A stretch of DNA of 41,216 bases from an uncultured bacterium (GTDB taxonomy: Bacteria > Bacillota > Clostridia > Lachnospirales > Lachnospiraceae), in the NCBI GenBank assembly GCA_905214955.1, contig CAJMON010000022.1, positions 1 through 41,216 of the forward strand, given 5' to 3'. Position numbers and translations under genes: made by a program. Positions 17,325-24,380 of this stretch are shown piece by piece (position 1 is the first letter of the stretch; the number at the start of each line of letters is the position of its first letter). Below the pieces are notes generated by a model that was not told the origin of the DNA, did no database searches, and saw only the letters and a program-made list of their open reading frames with translations.

Positions 17325-18281
17325 ATGAGCATTTCTAAATTGGCAAGCATGACAAGGATTTCTCCAAACCGGAACAGTCCAAGAAATCATACAATAGATA
17401 CAATTACAATACATTGCTACGTTGGACAGGCATCCGTAGAAGCAATGGGAAACTGGCTGTGCAATCCGACAGCACAGGCGAGCGCCAATTACGGCATTGG
17501 CGCAGATGGACGGATCATCTGCATTGTGGATGAGTCAGACCGGTCTTGGTGTTCCAGCAACGCCGCAAATGATAACCGGGCTGTAACTATTGAGTGCGCA
17601 AGCGATGTATCCAGCCCATTTACGGTCAATGATAAGGTGTATGCATCGTTGATTGAGCTGTGCGCAGATATCTGCAGACGCAATGGGATCAAGGAGCTTA
17701 AGTGGAAAGCGGATCCTACACTTGTGGGACGGGCAGATCTGCAGAACATGACCGCCCACCGGTGGTTTGCAAATAAGGCGTGCCCGGGTGATTACCTGTA
17801 CAGCCGTTTTGGAAACATCGCGGATGCGGTCAACAAAAAACTGGGAACTGGATCCGCTGCGGAGAATCTGTATTACGTCCGGAAGACCTGGGAAGACAAG
17901 ACAACACAGACGGGCGCCTACAAGTCACTGGAAGGCGCAAAGGCAGCCTTGAAGCCTGGCTACAGTGTCTTTGACAGCTCCGGCAAGAAAGTGGCTGGAA
18001 TGGCGGTATTTGCGCCCGGAAAGAAGTACCAGATGCTGAGAGATCTGGAGCTTCGCAAAGAGCCAAGAGGCCGGGGAGAAAAGGTGCTGTTTTCGGAAAT
18101 TCCAGCAAGCCGCAGAAAGTATTTTAAGAAGGGCAAAAGCGGCGAGGCGCTGATCAAGAAAGGCACCAAGGACAAATGCCTGGAGGAATACCAGGTGGGA
18201 ACCAGGGGCGTCTATATGCGGATCACCAGGGGATGGATTCTGGCACAGTATCAGGGACGTGACCGGGTGAAAAAAGTGTAA
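17325..18281 (+). CDS. Endolysin: N-acetylmuramoyl-L-alanine amidase (Amidase_2 type)
   Basis: 318 residues. It cleaves the bond between N-acetylmuramic acid and L-alanine in peptidoglycan. The N-terminal zinc amidase domain (about 1-165) has the ligands His30 (TITIHCYVG), His145 (MTAHRWF) and Cys153 (KACPGDYL), plus NYGIGADGRI. Residues about 180-230 (VRKTWEDKTTQTGAYKSLEGAK) are the linker motif common in clostridial phage amidases. The rest (240-318) is a basic SH3-like wall-binding region. ATG 17325 is chosen because AAAGGG lies 8 bases upstream; a GTG at 17316 is in frame but lacks a site. It is the last gene of the prophage before the junction with cotJC. Confidence 0.9.
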   Translation: MSISKLASMTRISPNRNSPRNHTIDTITIHCYVGQASVEAMGNWLCNPTAQASANYGIGADGRIICIVDESDRSWCSSNAANDNRAVTIECASDVSSPFTVNDKVYASLIELCADICRRNGIKELKWKADPTLVGRADLQNMTAHRWFANKACPGDYLYSRFGNIADAVNKKLGTGSAAENLYYVRKTWEDKTTQTGAYKSLEGAKAALKPGYSVFDSSGKKVAGMAVFAPGKKYQMLRDLELRKEPRGRGEKVLFSEIPASRRKYFKKGKSGEALIKKGTKDKCLEEYQVGTRGVYMRITRGWILAQYQGRDRVKKV

Positions 18282-18441
18282 TATAGTTCAAGTTTTAAAA
18301 TTTATAAGGGGAAATACAGGAAAATGGCACTTTCCCTTTGTGCAAAATGATGAATGGTTTTCAGAAGATTTCCCCCGTTTTCGCGGGGGAAAGATACCAC
18401 AATTTTGATGAAAAGAAATGATAGAGAGCAGAAAAAGAAGT
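18282..18441. other. Prophage right-end spacer with a GC-rich hairpin
   Basis: No gene is visible here. TTTCCCCCG (18369-18377) pairs perfectly with CGGGGGAAA (18384-18392) around TTTTCG; no T run follows on either strand. It lies between the convergent amidase and truncated cotJC genes and may slow opposing transcription. Read on the - strand, this stretch shows nothing resembling the rest of CotJC. Confidence 0.6.
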
Positions 18442-18579
18442 TCAAAACGCAGGAAAATCGGCTTGTTTTAGGTTACTGCAATATAGGCCCCCGTACTGAC
18501 TCAGTATGATCTGGGCAATTTTGGCATTGGGTGTGGAAATCTTTACCGGATATTCCAATCTCTTTTCATAATACCACAT
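18442..18579 (-). pseudogene. cotJC: Truncated spore coat gene cotJC, interrupted by the prophage
   Basis: Starting directly after the cotJB stop (TAA then ATG), with GGAGG inside the end of cotJB as ribosome site, the product begins MWYYEKRLEYPVKISTPNAK and continues IAQIILSQYGG. This matches the start of CotJC (MWxYEKKLQYPVxVxxPNxxLAxxxxxQYGG), a manganese-catalase-like spore coat protein of nearly 190 residues. After the second Gly (codon 31) the family continues with a (P/A)DGELAA-type segment, but here 14 unrelated codons lead to TGA at 18442. The prophage amidase lies 160 bases further on. So the gene seems to be split by prophage insertion rather than decayed. The 3' part would be at the other prophage end. 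Confidence 0.82.
18480..18498. other. Putative right attachment junction (attR) inside cotJC
   Basis: On the - strand the cotJC reading frame follows the CotJC family to CAGTACGGGGGCC (codons for Gln-Tyr-Gly-Gly and the start of the next) and then departs abruptly. The crossover must lie in or just beside this GC-rich stretch. The core cannot be defined without the left junction, which is outside the window. No tRNA gene is present. Confidence 0.6.
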
Positions 18580-19035
18580 TTAGCAGCTTCCTCCTTCCCA
18601 TGGCCATGGCTGCAGACACCACTGCCAGGACTGCTGATTCAAGCCGTCGCTTCCTGGCATGGTGAGATTTAACGGGCCAAAACGGTGCTGATAATCAGCA
18701 ATGGCAATGTTCCGTCTGTCATTGCAGGTGTCAAAATATTCCATGGCTTCCCGGTCATAAGGATGAGTATCCAGATAGAGAAGGGCGTCGTAAGCCGCAA
18801 AGCTGATTTCATTAATATAAGTCAGCAGTGCACCGCGGCTGGAAGGAAGCATAGAAGTTTTGCTGCGGGTTTCTGGCTGCCCGGCAGGAGACTGAATACA
18901 GGATGCGTCCTGGTGCGGCATGGAGCTTGGAGCCATTCCCTGACGGGATGGAATGGAAGAACAGCCGGAAGGAGCAGCATTGGTGCGCATCATGGAATTT
19001 CGGTTCCTATTCATACAGGAAGGATATCCATTCAT
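18580..19035 (-). CDS. cotJB: Spore coat protein CotJB, with long N-terminal extension
   Basis: 151 residues. Residues about 69-151 are the CotJB domain (INEISFAAYDALLYLDTHP, REAMEYFDTCNDRR, YQHRFGPL and the terminal QPWPWEGG). CotJB is made in the mother cell and assembles with CotJA and CotJC in the spore coat. Residues 1-66 are a Ser/Pro/Gln/Met-rich low-complexity extension not found in the short Bacillus protein. The ATG at 19035 has a strong AAAGGAGGG site and overlaps the cotJA stop by ATGA, so the two are translationally coupled. The end of the gene carries the ribosome site for cotJC. Confidence 0.88.
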   Translation of the reverse strand: MNGYPSCMNRNRNSMMRTNAAPSGCSSIPSRQGMAPSSMPHQDASCIQSPAGQPETRSKTSMLPSSRGALLTYINEISFAAYDALLYLDTHPYDREAMEYFDTCNDRRNIAIADYQHRFGPLNLTMPGSDGLNQQSWQWCLQPWPWEGGSC

Positions 19036-19253
19036 CGTTTCAGCCCTCCTTTCCCGCAGAAGGGTTTGTACAGGGACTGGAAAATCGTGCCGGCTTTTAA
19101 GCCACGAGATGGCTCTGAAGGTGTCTCCCAGATCTGAGTGGGAACATAGGAGATGGCAAGAGGAGCATCCGCCATGGTAAGGTGCCGGTAGATTTCAGAA
19201 ACCCTGCTTTTGGAAGCATTGCAGCCACATTCGGCAGAGTACAGGTCTGACAT
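19032..19253 (-). CDS. cotJA: Spore coat associated protein CotJA
   Basis: 73 residues from the ATG at 19253, with AAAGGAG 7 bases before it; a TTG six codons upstream would put the start inside the ribosome site. The C-terminal half (PLAISYVPTQIWETP...GLKAGTIFQSLYKPF) is the CotJA signature. The N-terminal third has several Cys (AECGCNASK), which is unusual. It is the first gene of the cotJA-cotJB-cotJC operon, which in Bacillus is transcribed in the mother cell under sigma E. It acts in the coat or just beneath it. Confidence 0.85.
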   Translation of the reverse strand: MSDLYSAECGCNASKSRVSEIYRHLTMADAPLAISYVPTQIWETPSEPSRGLKAGTIFQSLYKPFCGKGGLKR

Positions 19254-19288
19254 GAAAAACTCCTTTTTCAAATCATTCTTTCTCTATC

Positions 19289-19296
19289 AGAGTATG
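19289..19296 (-). promoter_or_regulatory. Possible sigma-E-type -10 element for cotJ
   Basis: On the - strand CATACTCT lies 36 bases before the cotJA ATG and resembles the sigma E -10 pattern CATACAnT. The -35 region is not clearly recognisable. Transcription by sigma E is expected for cotJ from the family, so the site is plausible but weak. Confidence 0.3.
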
Positions 19297-19328
19297 AGGT
19301 GTGAGAAAAAAAGGTACCTGAAAGGAGT

Positions 19329-19877
19329 TTATTCCTGACAGACAACCTGCAGGGCGCCGGTGTATGTATCAATGACGTAGCCGCCAACGCGGATATCGGA
19401 GGGAATCAAGGGATGGTTGCGGATGGTATGAACGGTATCGGTGACGGATTGTTCTACCGTATCAAATCCAGTAAGCCACTTTTCAAAATCAATGCCGCAG
19501 TATTTCATCAGATCAATGGATTCCTGACGGATACCCCGCTCTTTCATGTGGTGGATCATCATGTCGCTGTCGATGTGCTGGACGCCGCAGTCCGTGTGAC
19601 CGATGACCATGACTTCTTCCACGCCAAGCTCAATGATTGCTACCAGAAGACTGCGGATTACGCTGCCGAAAGGATTGGTAACCACTCCACCGGCATTTTT
19701 GATGATTTTTACATCGCCGTTTTTTAAACCAAGGGCTGCCGGGAGAAGTTCTACCAGCCTGGTATCCATACAGGTTAAGATGGCGATTTTTTTGTTTGGA
19801 TATTTGCTTGCTGCAAATTTTTCGTAGGCTTTTTCTTCAACAAAACGCCGGTTGTAAGCAAGAATTTCTTCAATCAT
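19329..19877 (-). CDS. Beta-class carbonic anhydrase
   Basis: 182 residues, a small beta-carbonic anhydrase that interconverts CO2 and bicarbonate in the cytoplasm. Zinc ligands Cys36, Asp38 (TCMDTR), His94 and Cys97 (GHTDCG) are all present, with NAGGVVTNP between them. AAAGGAGG lies 8 bases before the ATG. It is transcribed away from the ftsW-like gene and shares a 183-base intergenic region with it. Bicarbonate is a substrate of acetyl-CoA carboxylase, whose genes lie downstream on the other strand, but no direct link is shown. Confidence 0.93.
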   Translation of the reverse strand: MIEEILAYNRRFVEEKAYEKFAASKYPNKKIAILTCMDTRLVELLPAALGLKNGDVKIIKNAGGVVTNPFGSVIRSLLVAIIELGVEEVMVIGHTDCGVQHIDSDMMIHHMKERGIRQESIDLMKYCGIDFEKWLTGFDTVEQSVTDTVHTIRNHPLIPSDIRVGGYVIDTYTGALQVVCQE

Positions 19878-19971
19878 GGAAAAGTCCTCCTTTTATGAAT
19901 ATAAATTCAAGATACCATAAATTGGAAGAAAAATCTACCGCACTCCGGGTATTTCTATTTTGGGCAAAGTG

Positions 19972-19980
19972 TGTTACAAT
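19972..19980 (+). promoter_or_regulatory. Extended -10 promoter of the ftsW-like gene
   Basis: TGTTACAAT contains TG-N-TACAAT, an extended -10 element, about 80 bases before the ATG. No good -35 is seen at 17 bases, which is acceptable for an extended -10 promoter. Confidence 0.45.
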
Positions 19981-20060
19981 AAAAAAGATGTTCCACCTTG
20001 GCATCAGAGAATGGGAAGGCATTTCGCTGGCATTCTCAGAAAAAAACGAAAGGGGAAGAC

Positions 20061-21263
20061 ATGAGTCAGATAAAGAAAACACAGAATCGGTCTGGAAACG
20101 GCGTTTCCCGTAAAGCAAGAACCGTCCTGCGGTATTACGATTACAATCTGCTTGCAGGAGTGGTGCTGCTGACCTGTTTTGGGCTTGTTATGATTTACAG
20201 CACCAGTGCGTATCAGTCCAGAATTGAAAATAACGGAAATGATATGTATTATTTTATGAAACAGGCCCGTATCAGTGCGGTATGTCTGGTAGGTGCGCTG
20301 ATTTTTTCCCAGATTGATTATCACAAACTGATGAAATATGCGCCATGGCTTTATGTGGCCGCCAATGGCCTGATGATGCTGACCAAGTTTGCAGGGCGGG
20401 AGAGCCACGGAGCGACCCGCTGGCTGTACATCGGACCAATTTCCATTCAGACAGCGGAGATTGCCAAAGTGGCAGTGATTTTGTTTCTGCCTATGATGAT
20501 TGTAAAGCTGGGAAGAAACGTTCGAAATCTCAAAGGCCTGGCGGTGATTTTGCTCTTAGGAGCTGTCCCGGCATTTTTTGCCTACTATTTTACCAATAAC
20601 TTAAGTACCGCATTGATCATCATGGGAATTGCGGTTTTTATGATCTATGTGGTGTATCCCAAGACGAAAATCATGACGGCTGCGGGAATCGGGATTCTTG
20701 TGGCAGGGTACAGCATTGCCAGGTACATTGGTATGAGCCTGGAGAGCAGCGGCAAGTTCCGGCTGCGCCGTCTGATGGTCTGGATTGATCCAGAAGCCTA
20801 CCCGGACGATGGCGGGTATCAGGTGCTCCAGGGACTGTATGCTATTGGGTCCGGCGGCTTTTTTGGAAAAGGGCTTGGCAACAGCACCCAGAAGCTTTCT
20901 GCGCTTCCGGAAGCCCAGAATGATATGATTTTTGCCATTATCTGCGAGGAGCTGGGGGTTTTTGGCGCAGCTATGCTGACACTGATGTTTGTGTTCCTTC
21001 TCTACCGCCTGCTGTTTATTGCACAGAATGCACCGGATTTATTAGGTTCCTTGATTGTCACCGGAATTTTTGCACACATTGCCCTGCAGGCTATGCTAAA
21101 TATTATGGTTGTGTTAAATGTGATTCCAACCACAGGCGTGACACTTCCCTTTGTCAGTTATGGAGGAACAGCCGTGGTATTTCTAATGTCCGAGATTACG
21201 CTGGCCTTGTCCGTTTCCAGGCAGATTCGCTTTAAGGAAGAGCGGGAAGAGACAGGCGGGTGA
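20061..21263 (+). CDS. ftsW: FtsW/RodA/SpoVE family peptidoglycan glycosyltransferase
   Basis: 400 residues with about ten membrane helices. SEDS proteins polymerise lipid II into glycan strands, FtsW in division and SpoVE in the spore cortex. Typical pieces are the N-terminal DYNLLAGVVLLTCFGLVMIYS, the loop RLMVWIDPEAYPDDGGYQVLQGLYAIGSGGFFGKGLG, and the C-terminal NVIPTTGVTLPFVSYGGTA. ATG 20061 is chosen for the AAAGGGG 5-10 bases upstream. No penicillin-binding protein gene is next to it. The symbol is tentative: FtsW and SpoVE cannot be separated by sequence here. It is followed by a strong terminator. Confidence 0.85.
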   Translation: MSQIKKTQNRSGNGVSRKARTVLRYYDYNLLAGVVLLTCFGLVMIYSTSAYQSRIENNGNDMYYFMKQARISAVCLVGALIFSQIDYHKLMKYAPWLYVAANGLMMLTKFAGRESHGATRWLYIGPISIQTAEIAKVAVILFLPMMIVKLGRNVRNLKGLAVILLLGAVPAFFAYYFTNNLSTALIIMGIAVFMIYVVYPKTKIMTAAGIGILVAGYSIARYIGMSLESSGKFRLRRLMVWIDPEAYPDDGGYQVLQGLYAIGSGGFFGKGLGNSTQKLSALPEAQNDMIFAIICEELGVFGAAMLTLMFVFLLYRLLFIAQNAPDLLGSLIVTGIFAHIALQAMLNIMVVLNVIPTTGVTLPFVSYGGTAVVFLMSEITLALSVSRQIRFKEEREETGG

Positions 21264-21276
21264 GCCGCATAAACAG

Positions 21277-21324
21277 AGCAGTTATTTTGTAGAAACCAGT
21301 TTCTACGAAATGGCTGCTTTTTTT
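21277..21324 (+). terminator. Strong terminator after the ftsW-like gene
   Basis: Nineteen consecutive pairs (21277-21295 with 21300-21318, three G-T) around the loop CCAG, followed by seven T. It isolates the ftsW-like gene from the fatty acid operon promoter, which begins five bases further on. Confidence 0.92.
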
Positions 21325-21328
21325 ATGC

Positions 21329-21357
21329 TTGACAAAAAAGAACTCTTGCGATATACT
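21329..21357 (+). promoter_or_regulatory. Promoter of the fatty acid synthesis operon
   Basis: TTGACA at 21329-21334 and TATACT at 21352-21357 are separated by exactly 17 bases, so this is a near-consensus sigma A promoter. The start point should fall near 21364, leaving a 5' leader of about 115 bases before acpP. Confidence 0.88.
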
Positions 21358-21401
21358 TTGAAAGTCAAAACATTTGAAATACAAAATATCTGAAATGGAA
21401 A
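21357..21401 (+). promoter_or_regulatory. fabT box: FabT-like operator array over the fab start site
   Basis: TTTGA-AAG-TCAAA (21357-21369) is a perfect inverted repeat of the kind bound by FabT, the MarR-family regulator of fatty acid genes in streptococci and lactococci. TTTGA-AAT-ACAAA (21373-21385) and a weaker TCTGA-AAT-GGAAA (21389-21401) follow at an exact 16-base period. The first overlaps the -10 element, so binding would block transcription. No fabT gene is in the window. Confidence 0.55.
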
Positions 21402-21434
21402 ATATTAAAGCAAAGAAAACATTTCAAAACTTCA

Positions 21435-21448
21435 CGTGCGGGAGCACG
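21435..21448 (+). other. Small hairpin in the acpP leader
   Basis: CGTGC and GCACG pair around a GGGA loop about 30 bases before the acpP ATG. A GNRA tetraloop on a five-pair stem is stable and could protect the abundant acpP message or mark its 5' part. No terminator follows. Confidence 0.45.
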
Positions 21449-21478
21449 AAATAGTAAGAAAAAAAGGAGACGAAATTT

Positions 21479-21712
21479 ATGTTAGAGAAAATGAAAACGA
21501 TCATCGCAGAACAGTTAAGTTGTGAGGCAGAGGGTATTACAGAGCTGACTTCTTTTAAAGAAGATTTGGGAGCAGATTCCCTGGATTTATTTGAACTTGT
21601 GATGGCACTGGAAGACAATTATAATGTAGAAATCCCTTCAGAGGATCTGGAAGGACTGACCACTGTAGGAGCTGTTATGGACTACTTAAAGAGCAAAGGC
21701 GTAGAGGCATAA
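21479..21712 (+). CDS. acpP: Acyl carrier protein
   Basis: 77 residues, acidic, the usual size. Ser34 in GADSLDLFELVMALED carries the 4'-phosphopantetheine arm that holds growing acyl chains. AAAAAAAGGAGACG precedes the ATG. It is the first gene of the operon and is separated from fabK by 52 bases, the widest gap within the set, which would allow separate processing and a higher level of ACP. In many clostridia fabH stands just before acpP; here a terminator and promoter take that place. Confidence 0.95.
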   Translation: MLEKMKTIIAEQLSCEAEGITELTSFKEDLGADSLDLFELVMALEDNYNVEIPSEDLEGLTTVGAVMDYLKSKGVEA

Positions 21713-21764
21713 GATAGAAAGCAGCCTAAGGTACTGCGTAAGGCAGGCAGAACAGGAGAGACAG

Positions 21765-22697
21765 ATGAAGACAAGAATTACAGAAATGCTTGGCATTGCA
21801 TGTCCCATTATTCAGGGAGGAATGGCATGGGTAGCAGAATCCCATCTGGCAGCTGCCGTGTCTGAAGCAGGCGGTTTGGGACTCATTGGGGCAGCCAGTG
21901 CTCCGGCGGAGGTGATCCGTACTTATATCAGGGAAGTGCGGGAGCGGACAGATAAGCCCTTTGGGGTCAATGTCATGCTGTTAAGTCCGTATAGTGAAGA
22001 GGTTGCCAAAGTTATCGTAGAAGAAAAGGTGCCGGTGGTTACCACAGGTGCCGGAAATCCGGAAAAATACATGGATCTGTGGAAGTCAGCCGGTGTTAAA
22101 GTTATTCCAGTGGTGGCAAGCGTTGCCCTTGCAAAACGAATGGAAAAATACGGTGCCGATGCTGTGGTGGCAGAAGGCATGGAGTCTGGCGGACATATTG
22201 GTTCCCAGACCACTATGACACTGGTGCCTCAGGTGGTGGATGCGGTTTCCATTCCGGTGATTGCAGCAGGGGGCATCGGAGACGGAAGAGGATTTGCAGC
22301 AGCGTACATGCTTGGCGCTGAGGCAGTGCAGATGGGTACCCGTTTCGTGACGGCGAAAGAATCCATTGTCCATGAAAATTATAAGGAACGGATTTTGAAA
22401 GCAAGAGACATCGATTCCGAAGTGACAGGAATGACCACTGGCCATCCGGTGCGATGTCTGCGCAACCAGATGACAAGAGAATACAAAAAACTGGAGCAGG
22501 AGGGCGCTTCTTTTGAAGAACTGGAAAAGCTGACCCTTGGCTCTCTTAGAAAAGCGGTTCAGGAAGGGGACGTGGTACACGGAACCGTCATGGCCGGACA
22601 GATTGCAGGAATGCTGAACAAACAGGGACAGACCTGTCGAGAAATCATTGATGAAATCATGGAAGAAGCCGAGAGACTTCTGAAGGTGAGAGGATAA
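21765..22697 (+). CDS. fabK: Enoyl-ACP reductase II
   Basis: 310 residues, the typical FabK length. FMN-dependent enzyme that reduces trans-2-enoyl-ACP with NAD(P)H in the last step of each elongation cycle; it replaces FabI and is insensitive to triclosan. CPIIQGGMAWVAES at the N-terminus, GGLGLIGA, EGMESGGHIG with His144 at the position of the pneumococcal catalytic His, and AAGGIGDGRG and MGTRFVTAKES for FMN phosphate binding are all present. CAGGAGAGACAG precedes the ATG. One base separates it from fabD. Confidence 0.93.
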   Translation: MKTRITEMLGIACPIIQGGMAWVAESHLAAAVSEAGGLGLIGAASAPAEVIRTYIREVRERTDKPFGVNVMLLSPYSEEVAKVIVEEKVPVVTTGAGNPEKYMDLWKSAGVKVIPVVASVALAKRMEKYGADAVVAEGMESGGHIGSQTTMTLVPQVVDAVSIPVIAAGGIGDGRGFAAAYMLGAEAVQMGTRFVTAKESIVHENYKERILKARDIDSEVTGMTTGHPVRCLRNQMTREYKKLEQEGASFEELEKLTLGSLRKAVQEGDVVHGTVMAGQIAGMLNKQGQTCREIIDEIMEEAERLLKVRG

Positions 22698-22698
22698 T

Positions 22699-23634
22699 AT
22701 GGGAAAAACAGCATTTGTATTTCCAGGGCAGGGCGCCCAGTATCAGGGAATGGGAAAAGATTTTTATGAAACCTATCCGGTATTCCGAGCCGTTTTTGAG
22801 AAAGCTTCCAAAGCTGCGGGAATGGATGTGAAAGCCCTGTGTTTTGAGGAGCCGGAAAAGATCCACATTACGGAATATACCCAGACCGCTTTACTGGCAG
22901 TGTCTGCAGGCATCCTTGCAGTCTTAAAAGAGGAGGGGATTTCTTCTTCGGCAAATGCAGGGTTGAGCCTGGGAGAGTATGCGGCCCTCATCGCTTCTGG
23001 TGTTTTAAAAGAGGAAGATGCCTTCTGGATTGTAAAAAACCGGGGAAAGTTCATGCAGGAAGCCATGCCCCATGGGGGAGCCATGGCGGCAGTTCTTGGC
23101 CTGGAAGGGGAAGTCATCCGAAACATCTGTAAAGAAACCAAAGGCATTGTCTCTGTGGCAAATGATAACTGCCCGGGACAGATTGTGATTACAGGGGAAG
23201 AAAGCGCGGTCCAGGCAGCCTCAGAGGAACTGAAAAAAGCAGGGGCCAGAAGAGTCCTGCCCCTAAAAGTCAGCGGGCCTTTCCACAGTGCACTGATGGA
23301 AAAGGCATCCAGACAGCTGGAAGAGATTTTAGCCCCTATTGAGATCGGGGATATTCAGATCCCCTATATCACCAATGTGACAGGTGATTATGTGACGAAA
23401 AAAGAACAGGTGAAAGATATCCTGGTGCGCCAGGTGAGTTCTCCGGTGCTGTGGCGCCAGGGTGTAGAGCGTCTTCTCGCAGATGGCGTGACCCTGTTTG
23501 TGGAGATCGGTCCTGGAAAAACCCTCACCAATTTCTTAAAGAAAATTGATCCGAAAGCAAACGGAATTCATATAGAAACCCCGGCAGACCTTACGGCAGC
23601 GCTGCCGATCATAAAGGAGGAAGCCGGATGTTAG
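22699..23634 (+). CDS. fabD: Malonyl-CoA:ACP transacylase
   Basis: 311 residues. Moves malonyl from CoA to ACP, supplying the extender unit. The GQGAQYQGMGKDF motif, the nucleophile Ser90 in GLSLGEYAAL and His196 in GPFHSALM form the catalytic set; VEIGPGKTL is the usual C-terminal motif. The ATG follows the fabK stop after one base, and the ribosome site lies in the end of fabK. Its own 3' end overlaps fabG by seven bases. Confidence 0.94.
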   Translation: MGKTAFVFPGQGAQYQGMGKDFYETYPVFRAVFEKASKAAGMDVKALCFEEPEKIHITEYTQTALLAVSAGILAVLKEEGISSSANAGLSLGEYAALIASGVLKEEDAFWIVKNRGKFMQEAMPHGGAMAAVLGLEGEVIRNICKETKGIVSVANDNCPGQIVITGEESAVQAASEELKKAGARRVLPLKVSGPFHSALMEKASRQLEEILAPIEIGDIQIPYITNVTGDYVTKKEQVKDILVRQVSSPVLWRQGVERLLADGVTLFVEIGPGKTLTNFLKKIDPKANGIHIETPADLTAALPIIKEEAGC

Positions 23635-24365
23635 AGAAAAAAACAGCCCTGGTGACAGGAGCAGGAAAAGGAATTGGAAGAGCCATTGCCCTTGCGCTGG
23701 CTAAGATGGGCGTATTGGTGATTGTCAATTACCGGGGTTCCAAGGAGCAGGCAGAAGAGACTGTGCAGAAGATCCGGGAAATGGGCCAGGAGGCAGAAGC
23801 GTACCCCTGCGATGTGTCAGATTTTCAGGCAGTGGAAACCATGATGAAAACCATCGTTTCCAAATATGGACGCCTGGATATTCTGGTAAACAACGCCGGG
23901 ATTACCAAAGACGGTCTGATTTTAAAAATGTCAGAAGAGGATTTTGACAAGGTAGTGGATACCAATTTAAAAGGAACCTTCCATACCATCCGCCATGCAA
24001 GCCGCCAGATGATCCGGCAGAGAAGCGGAAGAATCATCAACATTTCTTCCGTATCCGGTGTTATGGGAAATCCAGGACAGGCCAATTATGCAGCTGCAAA
24101 GGCGGGCATCATTGGACTGACCAAAACCATGGCAAAAGAGCTTGGCAGCAGAGGCATTACGGTCAATGCCATTGCTCCGGGATTTATTGAGACAGATATG
24201 ACAGCCGTTCTGTCAGAAAGCGTACAGCAGAATATTCAGGCGCAGATTCCCTTAGGACATTTTGGAAAACCAGAGGATGTGGCGGCAGCGGCAGCATTTC
24301 TGGCATCAGAAGAAGCCGGTTATATTACCGGACAGGTGCTGTGCGTAGACGGCGGAATGGTTTGA
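23628..24365 (+). CDS. fabG: 3-oxoacyl-ACP reductase
   Basis: 245 residues, short-chain dehydrogenase fold. Reduces 3-ketoacyl-ACP with NADPH. It has the TGAGKGIG nucleotide motif, NNAG at 88-91, and the catalytic residues Asn113, Ser141, Tyr154 and Lys158 with normal spacing. GGAGG lies eight bases before the ATG at 23628, inside fabD, so translation is coupled. The C-terminal ITGQVLCVDGGMV is typical of FabG. Confidence 0.94.
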   Translation: MLEKKTALVTGAGKGIGRAIALALAKMGVLVIVNYRGSKEQAEETVQKIREMGQEAEAYPCDVSDFQAVETMMKTIVSKYGRLDILVNNAGITKDGLILKMSEEDFDKVVDTNLKGTFHTIRHASRQMIRQRSGRIINISSVSGVMGNPGQANYAAAKAGIIGLTKTMAKELGSRGITVNAIAPGFIETDMTAVLSESVQQNIQAQIPLGHFGKPEDVAAAAAFLASEEAGYITGQVLCVDGGMV

Positions 24366-24380
24366 CGGAGGAAAAAATAC

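Larger units (their letters stand above)
1..18487. mobile_element. Partial siphophage-like prophage (right part)
   Basis: A continuous + strand run of phage genes goes from an antirepressor through tail, fibre and lysis genes, ending with a holin-like protein and an amidase. The left end lies outside the window, and no integrase is visible. The right end is placed near 18,487, where a truncated cotJC on the - strand loses its similarity to the CotJC family. Between the antirepressor and the tape measure there are only about 1.2 kb, holding one gp10-like gene and one small membrane gene, so DNA packaging, head and tail-tube genes are absent from the expected place. The element is probably defective or domesticated, although the long tail genes are all open. 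The exact borders are an inference. Confidence 0.85.

Noticed and set aside
18460..18500. tRNA gene as the prophage attachment site
   Set aside because: No cloverleaf or tRNA 3' end could be found; the junction is in cotJC instead.
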